From: Solirubrobacterales bacterium
Lineage (GTDB): Bacteria > Actinomycetota > Thermoleophilia > Solirubrobacterales > Solirubrobacteraceae
Reading direction: 5' to 3'
Length of the DNA stretch: 10,382 nucleotides
Assembly (NCBI GenBank): GCA_009781575.1
Contig: WQXW01000035.1
Coordinates: forward strand, 1 to 10,382
Positions 1-5,700 of this stretch are shown here, piece after piece. The translations under genes were made by a program, and so were the position numbers. The notes under the pieces are model-generated. The model was not told the DNA's origin. It did no database searches and saw only the letters and a program-made list of their open reading frames with translations. Each line of letters begins with the position of its first letter. Position 1 is the first letter of the stretch.

Positions 1-931
1 AGGCGATGCACGACAGCGGGTAGCCGATCCCGCCGAGCGCCTTGGAGAGCACGAGCACATCGGGCGCCACCCCGTCGTGCTCGCACGCGAACATCCTGCC
101 GGTGCGCGCGAAGCCGGTCTGGACCTCGTCCACGATCAGGGGCACCCCGTGTGCGTGGGTGATGCGCCGCAGCTCGCGCAGGTAGCCGGGGGGCGGCACG
201 ATCGTGCCGCCCTCGCCCTGGATCGCCTCGACGATCACGCCGGCCGGCTTGGGGATGCCGCTGTGCGAGTCGCCCAGCGAGCTCTCCAGCAGCCGCGCGC
301 ACGCCATCCCGCAGCTGTCCGGCTCGAGGCCCAGCGGACAGCGGTAGCAGTAGGGGTAGGGCATGAAGTGCACCTCCGCCGGCGCGCGCCCGGCGTAGTG
401 GACGTCGCTGGTGACCGACAGCGCGCCCGCGGTCATGCCGTGGTAGGAGCCCTGGAAGGCGATCATCGCCGCGCGGCCGGTGGCGGCGCGCACCAGCTTG
501 AGCGCCGCCTCCACCGCGTCCGAGCCGGTGGGGCCGCCGAAGTGGAAGCGCGCCGCCTCGCGCAGCCCCCCCGGCAGCAGGCGCTTCAGCTTGCGCATCA
601 GGCCGAGCTTCGGCTCGGTGGGGAAGTCGAGCGCGTGCACCAGACGGCGCTCCTGTGCGGCGGCCGCCTCCAGCACCGCTGGGTGCGAGTGACCCACGTT
701 CAGCACCCCCGCGCCGCCGAAGAGGTCGATGAAGGTGTTGCCGTCCACATCGCGCACTGTCGCGCCCCGCCCCTGCGCGGGGGCGATCGGCACGCTGCGG
801 GGGTAGGAGCGCGCGCGGCTCTCCAGTCGCTCCTGCTCTGCCAGCAGCTCGCGCGAGCGCGGGCCCGGCACCGCGCCGACGATCGCCGGCGCCGGCTCGA
901 AGTGGAGCGGATCGAGCGGCGCTTCGCTCAT
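1..931 (-). CDS. Class III aminotransferase, diaminobutyrate transaminase-like (3' end cut by window)
   Basis: PLP-dependent fold type I aminotransferase; 310 residues are visible and the C-terminus runs off the left edge. The core motifs of the class are seen: the GPTGSDA phosphate-binding stretch at residues 133-139, SYHGMT at 162-167, EAIQGEGG at 235-242, the cofactor Asp in VDEVQTG (D268), and the Schiff-base Lys in LSKALGG (K297). The sequence pattern (RSYPR near residue 43, then a long GAG substrate loop, then PYPYCYRCP) is closest in my memory to L-2,4-diaminobutyrate:2-oxoglutarate 4-transaminases and related omega-aminotransferases, so the exact amino donor is uncertain. Four cysteines at 195, 198, 207 and 211 lie in the insert after the HGMT region. 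The start ATG (929-931) overlaps the lysS stop as ATGA, implying translational coupling. Family call is secure; substrate is inference. Confidence 0.85.
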   Translation of the reverse strand, partial: MSEAPLDPLHFEPAPAIVGAVPGPRSRELLAEQERLESRARSYPRSVPIAPAQGRGATVRDVDGNTFIDLFGGAGVLNVGHSHPAVLEAAAAQERRLVHALDFPTEPKLGLMRKLKRLLPGGLREAARFHFGGPTGSDAVEAALKLVRAATGRAAMIAFQGSYHGMTAGALSVTSDVHYAGRAPAEVHFMPYPYCYRCPLGLEPDSCGMACARLLESSLGDSHSGIPKPAGVIVEAIQGEGGTIVPPPGYLRELRRITHAHGVPLIVDEVQTGFARTGRMFACEHDGVAPDVLVLSKALGGIGYPLSCIA

Positions 932-2487
932 TTGAGCTCCCGCATCGTGGGGAACGGCACCACCTCGCGCAGCGTCTCCGCGCCGGTGAGGATCATCAGC
1001 AGGCGATCCACGCCCATGCCGCCGCTCGCCGACGGCGCCAGACCGTATTCCAGCGCGCGCACGTACTCCTCGTCGTGGGGATGCGGCGCCTCCTCCTCGT
1101 CCGGCCCGCGCTGCGCGCGCTGTGCGATGAACCGCTCGCGCTGCTCCACCGGGTCGGTCAGCTCGCTGTCGCCGCTCACCAGCTCGACACCGCCGATCAC
1201 CGCGTCGAAGTGCTCGGCCAGCTGAGGGTGGCGCGCGTGGCGCTTGGTGATTGGAAACAGCTCCACCGGGAAGTCGAACACGAGCGTGGGGTGCACGATC
1301 TGCTGCTCCACCAGCTTGGAGTAGATGCGGTGCACAGCCTGCGCCCAGCTGGCGTCGGGGTGGACCCGCTCGCCGTGCTCCCCCAGCACCGCGATCAACC
1401 GCGCGCGATCGCTCTCCATGATGTCCGCGCCGGTGCGCTCGAGGATCGCCTCGCGCATGGTGGTGCGCCGCCAGGACCCGAGGTCCAGCGTCGCACCTCC
1501 GCGGCTGACCTCGGTGGTGCCCAGCACACGTTGCGCCACCCACGCGATCATCTCTTCGGTGAACCGCGCCACGTCGTTGTGGTCGGCGTAGCTCTGCAAC
1601 CACTCCAACATCGTGAACTCCGGGCTGTGCCTGTACGAGATCCCCTCGTTGCGAAAGCATTTGCCCAGGTCGTACACGTTCTCCACACCGCCGATCAGCG
1701 CGCGATTCAGATACAGCTCCACCGAGATGCGCAGCGACAGATCGTTGTCCAGCGCGTGGTGGTGGGTCACGAACGGGCGCGCCGACGCGCCGCCCGCCAG
1801 CGTCTGGAGCACCGGCGTTTCCACCTCGGTGAACCCACGCTCGGCCATCCACTCGCGCAGCGCCTCGATCGTGCGCGCGCGCACCGCCAACAGCTCGCGC
1901 GCGCGCTCGTTGGCCATCAGGTCCAGCTCGCGGTAGCGGTGGCGGGTGCCCGCGTCCTCCACCCCGTGGTAGCGCGCCGGCGGCGGTCTCAGCGACTTGG
2001 TCAACAGCGTGTAATCGCTCACGCTCAGCGCCAGCTGGCCGCGCTGGGTCACATACAGGCTCCCCTCCACCGCCACGATGTCGCCGATGTCCAGCCCCAG
2101 GATCCCCTCGTACCGCTCCCGGCCCACCGTGTCGCTGCGCACGAACAGTTGGATCGCGCCGGAGCCGTCGCGCAGATCCAGGAACGCGTTCTTGCCGTGC
2201 GCGCGCCGCGACACCAGGCGGCCCCCGAGCTCATAGCGCCACTCGGGATGCTCGCCCTGCGCCAGCTCACCCGCGTCGTGTGCGCCGAGCAGCGCCGCGA
2301 TCGTCGTGCGCTCGTGCCCCGGCGGGGCGCGGAAGGGCTGCACGCCCGCCTCGCGTAGGCGCTCCATCTTGGCCAGCCGCTCCTGCGAGCCGGCGCGCTC
2401 CTCCGCGGGCTCCTCCGCGCGGGCGTGCTCCTCCGGCGCCTCATCCCGGGCGCTGGGCGGGATCGATTGGGTGGGGCTCCTTGGCAT
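928..2487 (-). CDS. lysS: Lysine--tRNA ligase (class II)
   Basis: Charges tRNA-Lys with lysine in the cytoplasm. The 519-aa protein has the expected order: a charged N-terminal extension (residues 1-35, rich in Glu, Ala and Arg), the helix ending in REAGVQPF (45-52), an OB-fold anticodon-binding domain (about 85-165), and the class II catalytic core. Motif 1 lies around ETPVLQ (223-228). Motif 2 is CFRNEG through HSPEFTMLE (277-295). Motif 3 is GGMGVDRLLM (489-498). GVELVSGDSELTDPVEQRERF near 433-453 matches the actinobacterial form of the lysine-site segment. The ATG at 2487 has no clear Shine-Dalgarno; Met41 is an alternative start that would remove the extension but sits very close to the first conserved helix. 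It lies 64 bases after mrp and overlaps the following aminotransferase by ATGA, so all three are probably cotranscribed. Cofactor Mg2+ and ATP use are family knowledge. Confidence 0.96.
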   Translation of the reverse strand: MPRSPTQSIPPSARDEAPEEHARAEEPAEERAGSQERLAKMERLREAGVQPFRAPPGHERTTIAALLGAHDAGELAQGEHPEWRYELGGRLVSRRAHGKNAFLDLRDGSGAIQLFVRSDTVGRERYEGILGLDIGDIVAVEGSLYVTQRGQLALSVSDYTLLTKSLRPPPARYHGVEDAGTRHRYRELDLMANERARELLAVRARTIEALREWMAERGFTEVETPVLQTLAGGASARPFVTHHHALDNDLSLRISVELYLNRALIGGVENVYDLGKCFRNEGISYRHSPEFTMLEWLQSYADHNDVARFTEEMIAWVAQRVLGTTEVSRGGATLDLGSWRRTTMREAILERTGADIMESDRARLIAVLGEHGERVHPDASWAQAVHRIYSKLVEQQIVHPTLVFDFPVELFPITKRHARHPQLAEHFDAVIGGVELVSGDSELTDPVEQRERFIAQRAQRGPDEEEAPHPHDEEYVRALEYGLAPSASGGMGVDRLLMILTGAETLREVVPFPTMRELK

Positions 2488-2551
2488 TTGCTTGGCGTTG
2501 CCGGGCCGGCGCCCGCGTGGTGAACCGGGCCACGGCCCTGCGCTCGACCGC

Positions 2552-3718
2552 TCAGGCCATCGGCAGCGACATGCCGGCCGGTTTGGGCTGCGCCGGGGCC
2601 GGCGGCACCTGCGACGCCGGCGGGTCGGCCGAGATCAGTGGCAGCGCGACCGGCGAGATCGCGACCAGTCCCCGCGCGGCGTGGCGGATGGCCTGGGCGG
2701 CGGGGTCGTCGGGGTCCTCCACCACGAGCGGCACGCCGCCGTCGGCGTGCGCGCGCAACGGCATCGTGAGGGGCACCTCGGCCAGCAGGGGCACCTGCAA
2801 CTCGTCGGCCAGCTCCCTGCCGCCGCCGTCGTCGAAGATCGGGTAGCGCTCGCCGCCGGGCGTGGTGAAGCCGGACATGTTCTCGATCACGCCCGCGATC
2901 TCGAGCGACAGCTTGTGGGCCATCTGCGCGGAGCGGCGTGCCACCTTCTGGGCGGTGGGCTGGGGGGTGGTGACGATCACGAAGCGCGCCTGGGGCAGCA
3001 GCTGGGCGAGGGTCATCGACACATCGCCGGTGCCCGGCGGCAGGTCGATCAGCAGGAAATCGAGCGCGCCCCAGTCGACGTCCTGCAGGAACTGACCCAG
3101 CGCCTTGTGGAGCATCGGCCCGCGCCACACCACCGCGGCGTCCTCCTCGACGAAGAACCCGATCGACATCACCTTCACACCGTGCGCCTGCAACGGCAGG
3201 ATCTTGCGCTCCGCCGACACAGGGGGGCGGGTGGCGCCCAGCCCGTACATGCGCGGGATCGAGTAGCCCCACACGTCGGCGTCCAGCACGCCGGTGCGCT
3301 TTCCTTCGCCGGCCAGCGCGGCGGCGAGGTTGGCGGTCAGCGTCGACTTGCCCACGCCGCCCTTGCCGGAGCCGACGCACAGCACGTTGGACACCTGCGC
3401 CAGCGCGCCCTCCGGCAGCGTGGCCCGCCCGAGCTTCTCGCGCAGTGCCGCCTTCTGGGTGTCGTCCAGCACGTCGAAGTACACGTTCACGTGGGTGACG
3501 CCCTCCAGCGCCGCCACCGCGCTGGTCACCGACGTCTGGAAGTGGCCGCGGATCGGGCAGCCGGGTGTGGTGAGCGACACGGTCACGTCGACCACGCCGT
3601 TGGGGCTGCACTCCACCTGGCGCACCATGTCCAGCTCGACGATCGAGCGGCGCAGCTCGGGGTCGATCACCGCGCGCAGCGCCTCGACTATCTCAGCTCT
3701 GTCGGTCACGCGATCCAT
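2552..3718 (-). CDS. mrp: Mrp/ApbC-type Fe-S cluster carrier ATPase
   Basis: Cytosolic P-loop ATPase of the Mrp/NBP35 group, known in other bacteria to carry and transfer Fe-S clusters. The 388-aa protein opens with a MIP18/DUF59 domain (residues 7-95, with the conserved TTPGCP at 50-55) followed by the ATPase. The deviant Walker A is KGGVGKST (119-126), the A' motif is DADVWG (146-151), and Walker B is LLIDLPPGTGD (222-232). ENMSGF (279-284) is present but the following CxxC found in many Mrp proteins is absent; the Mycobacterium protein also lacks it, as I recall, so this is probably a lineage trait. A Pro/Ala-rich tail (355-388) follows the fold. I chose ATG 3718 because the MIP18 helix begins at once after it; a much longer open frame upstream would cross a strong hairpin and the neighbouring gene. 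No Shine-Dalgarno is visible. First gene of the mrp-lysS-aminotransferase run. Confidence 0.93.
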   Translation of the reverse strand: MDRVTDRAEIVEALRAVIDPELRRSIVELDMVRQVECSPNGVVDVTVSLTTPGCPIRGHFQTSVTSAVAALEGVTHVNVYFDVLDDTQKAALREKLGRATLPEGALAQVSNVLCVGSGKGGVGKSTLTANLAAALAGEGKRTGVLDADVWGYSIPRMYGLGATRPPVSAERKILPLQAHGVKVMSIGFFVEEDAAVVWRGPMLHKALGQFLQDVDWGALDFLLIDLPPGTGDVSMTLAQLLPQARFVIVTTPQPTAQKVARRSAQMAHKLSLEIAGVIENMSGFTTPGGERYPIFDDGGGRELADELQVPLLAEVPLTMPLRAHADGGVPLVVEDPDDPAAQAIRHAARGLVAISPVALPLISADPPASQVPPAPAQPKPAGMSLPMA

Positions 3719-3731
3719 TCTGGCAGACCCG

Positions 3732-3772
3732 AAAAAAAGGCCCGCGGGGCGGTGGGGGCCGCCCCGCGGGCC
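3732..3772 (-). terminator. Strong intrinsic terminator or attenuator just upstream of mrp
   Basis: Positions 3739-3752 and 3759-3772 are perfect 14-bp inverted arms around a 6-base loop. On the minus strand the stem is followed at once by seven Ts (3738-3732), the textbook form of a Rho-independent terminator. No T-run follows it on the plus strand. It lies after the basic-protein gene (stop at 3874) and ends 13 bases before the mrp ATG, which is too close to leave room for an ordinary promoter and ribosome site. It can therefore be the end of the upstream gene, an attenuator of mrp-lysS, or both. Confidence 0.85.
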
Positions 3773-3775
3773 GGG

Positions 3776-3840
3776 GAGGAGAGGGTCCTGCTCCACCGGC
3801 GAGGTATGTGGCCGGCAGACTCTCCCGCCGGGCTCTCCTC
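3776..3840 (-). promoter_or_regulatory. Candidate structured leader RNA upstream of mrp
   Basis: Arms 3776-3783 and 3833-3840 are a perfect 8-bp inverted repeat (GAGGAGAG / CTCTCCTC) enclosing 49 bases. Inside it, 3796-3800 pairs with 3811-3815 (CCGGC/GCCGG, 10-base loop), and 3788-3791 can pair with 3815-3818 as an alternative. The closing stem is separated by three bases from the terminator stem at 3739-3772. A closed, branched element directly before a terminator is the usual layout of an attenuation leader. In such GC-rich DNA, short stems also arise by chance, and I could not assign it to a known riboswitch class. Confidence 0.35.
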
Positions 3841-3873
3841 TGGGCCCGGCCGGGGGAAATGGGTGGAGCCCCG

Positions 3874-4350
3874 CTACGCGGCGCGCCCGGTCACGCGGTG
3901 TTCGATGTCCCGGCGCCGCTGGCGCATCTCCCGCTCGACGCGCACGCGCGCCTTGCGCACCTCGCGCTCGAGACGGTTGCGCGCGGTGGCGCCGCGCCGT
4001 TCGAAGCGGCGCAACTGGGTCTGCGCCTTGCGCGGGCGCGAGTATTCCGCCAGATAGCTCACACTCGACAGCACCCGCTCGCGCGCCATCAGCGCCGCGC
4101 CCACCTGGATCAGCACCGCGCGCTCCGCGTACGCGCCCGCGCCCCGGCTGCGGGTGGCCGTCCTCGCGCTCCCGGCAGCCGTCCTGGTGGTCCCGCCCTT
4201 GGCGGATGTCGCGGTGGGCCGAGTGGCGCGGCGGCGAGGGGCGCTCCTGCCGGCCGCGTTGGAAGCTCGCTTCGGCGTGGGGGAGGCGCCGGAGTTGGCG
4301 GTCTGGGAAGCGCCGGTGCCGGCGGTTGGGGTATCGGTGTCGGTATCCAT
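3874..4350 (-). CDS. Small basic Ala/Arg/Thr-rich protein, phasin- or HbhA-like
   Basis: A 158-aa protein of no certain family. Residues 1-70 are low-complexity and rich in Thr, Ala, Ser, Gly and Arg, probably disordered. Residues 75-102 (AERAVLIQVGAALMARERVL onward) form a hydrophobic, probably amphipathic helix. Residues 105-156 are strongly basic with alternating Arg and Glu (FERRG, RLEREVRKARVRVEREMRQRRRD), a likely charged helix or coiled coil able to bind nucleic acid, membrane or polyphosphate. There is no signal peptide. The layout recalls phasin-like and heparin-binding-haemagglutinin-like proteins of actinobacteria, but this is resemblance only. I chose ATG 4350 because AGGAGA and AGGATC lie just upstream, the only good ribosome site in the window; an in-frame ATG at 4413 would add 21 residues. 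It probably has its own promoter at 4440-4468. Confidence 0.6.
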   Translation of the reverse strand: MDTDTDTPTAGTGASQTANSGASPTPKRASNAAGRSAPRRRATRPTATSAKGGTTRTAAGSARTATRSRGAGAYAERAVLIQVGAALMARERVLSSVSYLAEYSRPRKAQTQLRRFERRGATARNRLEREVRKARVRVEREMRQRRRDIEHRVTGRAA

Positions 4351-4439
4351 CGAGATCCTGTTTCTCCTGTGGTCGCGGTCTGCGCTGGCGCGGGCGGCCA
4401 CGGTGCGGTCCACCTCGCGGTGTGTCGGCGGACCACGAG

Positions 4440-4468
4440 AGGGTACCCACCGAACACACGTTTGTAAA
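4440..4468 (-). promoter_or_regulatory. Sigma-70-type promoter of the basic-protein gene
   Basis: Read on the minus strand, TTTACA (4468-4463) is followed after exactly 17 bases by TACCCT (4445-4440). This is a close match to housekeeping -35 and -10 elements in DNA where A/T-rich hexamers are rare. A start near base 4433 would give a leader of about 80 bases containing the AGGAGA site before ATG 4350. A 14-base palindrome with arms GGGCCT/AGGCCC lies at 4494-4507, 25 bases upstream of the -35, and could be an operator. Confidence 0.5.
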
Positions 4469-4556
4469 CCGCTCAGGCGTGATGGTTACGTACGGGCCTA
4501 AAGGCCCTGTGAAAATCCCGTGAATATGGGCTCAAAGCGCGGCGCGGCGCGCGCGT

Positions 4557-4572
4557 GCGAACATGTGTTCGC
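4557..4572. promoter_or_regulatory. LexA (SOS) box-like palindrome
   Basis: GCGAAC-ATGT-GTTCGC: perfect 6-bp inverted arms around four bases. It contains CGAAC-N4-GTTCG, the core of the LexA box known in Gram-positive bacteria including actinobacteria. It lies in the interval between the metalloprotease stop (4603) and the basic-protein gene, about 90 bases upstream of that gene's candidate -35. Function is inference; one site of this size can occur by chance, and its distance from the promoter is longer than is usual for direct repression. Confidence 0.35.
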
Positions 4573-4602
4573 GAGCCGCGTGAGCCGTGCGGGGCGCGCC
4601 GC

Positions 4603-5682
4603 TCAGCCCACGCGGGCGAGCCACAGCGCGGGCGATTCGAGCTCGGCCATCGACGGCAGCTGCTCCGGCGCGGCCCACGCCCGCGCGAGCGTCTCGCGGC
4701 CGCGCTCGCGGACCACCTCATCGCAGAAGTGGCGGCCGACCTCGTACTGGCGCATCTTCAGGTCGATGCCCAGCAGACGCTCGATAAGCCGCCACGGCAT
4801 CGCCCGGCTTTCGCGGCGGTGGGTCATCGCGCGGCGCAGGCGGGGCAACGACGGCAGCACATCGGCTCCCACCGCGTCCATCACGTGCTCCGCGTGCCCC
4901 TCCACCAGTGACATGGTCGCCTGGAGGCGCTCGACGATCGCCCAGCGCTGCTCGCCGAGGGTGAGGCGCAGCAGCTCGCCGCGCCGGGCCTTCTCCAGCA
5001 GCGCGCGCAGCTCCGCGCGCATCGCGCCCACATCGCCCAGGCCCCGGAGGTCGCCGAGGCTGCGCAGGTTGCTCAGGTTGAAGACGCTCTCGCCGGAGAT
5101 CGACACGCGCAGCTTCTCGAGCAGCGACTCCACGTGCTCGGCGAGGTGCTCGCGCAGCCACGGCGCGCCGGCGAACTGAACCGCGTGGGTCACCTCGTGG
5201 ATGGTCACCCACGAGGTCAGCTCCTCGCGGTCGACGTCGAGGTTGCGCGCGGCCTGCGCGAGGTTGGGGCTCACCAGCAGCAGGCGCGCCTGCGCCGAGG
5301 GGTCCACGATCGACAGGTCGTACTGGCCCAAGACCCGCTGGGAGAGCACGCCGGTGATGGCCCCCACCTGCAGACCCAGCAGCACGCCCGACGCCGAGCG
5401 CATCGTCCCGGAGAGCGGGCCGGTGTGGGCGAGCTGGTCGGTCATCCTCTCCACCAGCGGGCGCATCGTGGCGAGGTTGGCCTGGATCCAGTGCGCGCGG
5501 TCGACCACATCGAGCGGCGGCAGCTCCCCGGGGGGTTGCAGCCCGCTGTAGTCGCCCACGCGCGCGGCGAAGTCGCCGGCGAGCTCGCGCAACTCGCCCG
5601 CGTGCACGCGCCCGCCCGGCGGCGGCGATCCGGCGAGCAGCTCGCCGACCCGCTGGGCGAGTCCCCAATCGATCGAGTCCAT
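4603..5682 (-). CDS. Zinc-dependent metalloprotease-like protein (DUF2342/zincin_2)
   Basis: A 359-aa cytoplasmic protein of the actinobacterial zincin_2 family, sometimes labelled 'coenzyme F420 biosynthesis associated' in databases. The zinc-binding HEXXH is intact as HEVTH at residues 162-166 within WVTIHEVTHAVQF. A second conserved block, SLVEGHAEHVMDAVG (258-272), supplies the likely third ligand (E261 or a nearby His) and is typical of the family. KMRQYEVGRHFCDEV (309-323) is the family's C-terminal signature. No signal peptide or membrane segment is seen; the small hydrophobic stretch near 97-113 belongs to the soluble fold. No substrate is established to my knowledge. ATG 5682 is chosen because conserved sequence starts soon after and the divergent gene begins 19 bases away. 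There is no Shine-Dalgarno, but a -10-like TACGAT ends 6 bases before the ATG, suggesting a leaderless transcript. Confidence 0.88.
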   Translation of the reverse strand: MDSIDWGLAQRVGELLAGSPPPGGRVHAGELRELAGDFAARVGDYSGLQPPGELPPLDVVDRAHWIQANLATMRPLVERMTDQLAHTGPLSGTMRSASGVLLGLQVGAITGVLSQRVLGQYDLSIVDPSAQARLLLVSPNLAQAARNLDVDREELTSWVTIHEVTHAVQFAGAPWLREHLAEHVESLLEKLRVSISGESVFNLSNLRSLGDLRGLGDVGAMRAELRALLEKARRGELLRLTLGEQRWAIVERLQATMSLVEGHAEHVMDAVGADVLPSLPRLRRAMTHRRESRAMPWRLIERLLGIDLKMRQYEVGRHFCDEVVRERGRETLARAWAAPEQLPSMAELESPALWLARVG

Positions 5683-5687
5683 GCACG

Positions 5688-5694
5688 TATCGTA
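5688..5694. promoter_or_regulatory. Overlapping divergent -10 elements, both transcripts possibly leaderless
   Basis: TATCGTA at 5688-5694 reads TATCGT (5688-5693) on the plus strand and TACGAT (5694-5689) on the minus strand; both fit TANNNT. The plus hexamer ends 7 bases before GTG 5701 and the minus hexamer ends 6 bases before ATG 5682, the distance at which transcription normally begins. Neither gene has a properly spaced Shine-Dalgarno for these starts. No convincing -35 is seen on either strand. Confidence 0.5.
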
Positions 5695-5700
5695 GGAGTC

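Noticed and set aside
77..1225. Plus-strand frame of 382 codons over the aminotransferase and lysS genes
   Set aside because: Antisense to two strongly recognised genes; no motif, His/Arg-rich shadow composition.
3776..3873. Glycine riboswitch ahead of mrp
   Set aside because: GGGAGAGTC-like sequence on the minus strand recalls the glycine aptamer, but the conserved GGCGCCGAAGG-type core and the CTCTCAGGC segment are not found, and the downstream genes are not glycine-related.
5134..5700. Upstream in-frame extension of the nuclease gene, possibly supplying the missing helicase N-terminus
   Set aside because: The extension is antisense to the well-supported metalloprotease gene and shows no Walker A or other helicase motif. 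I also saw no helicase N-terminal motifs in the other frames, so a simple frameshift does not explain the missing half.
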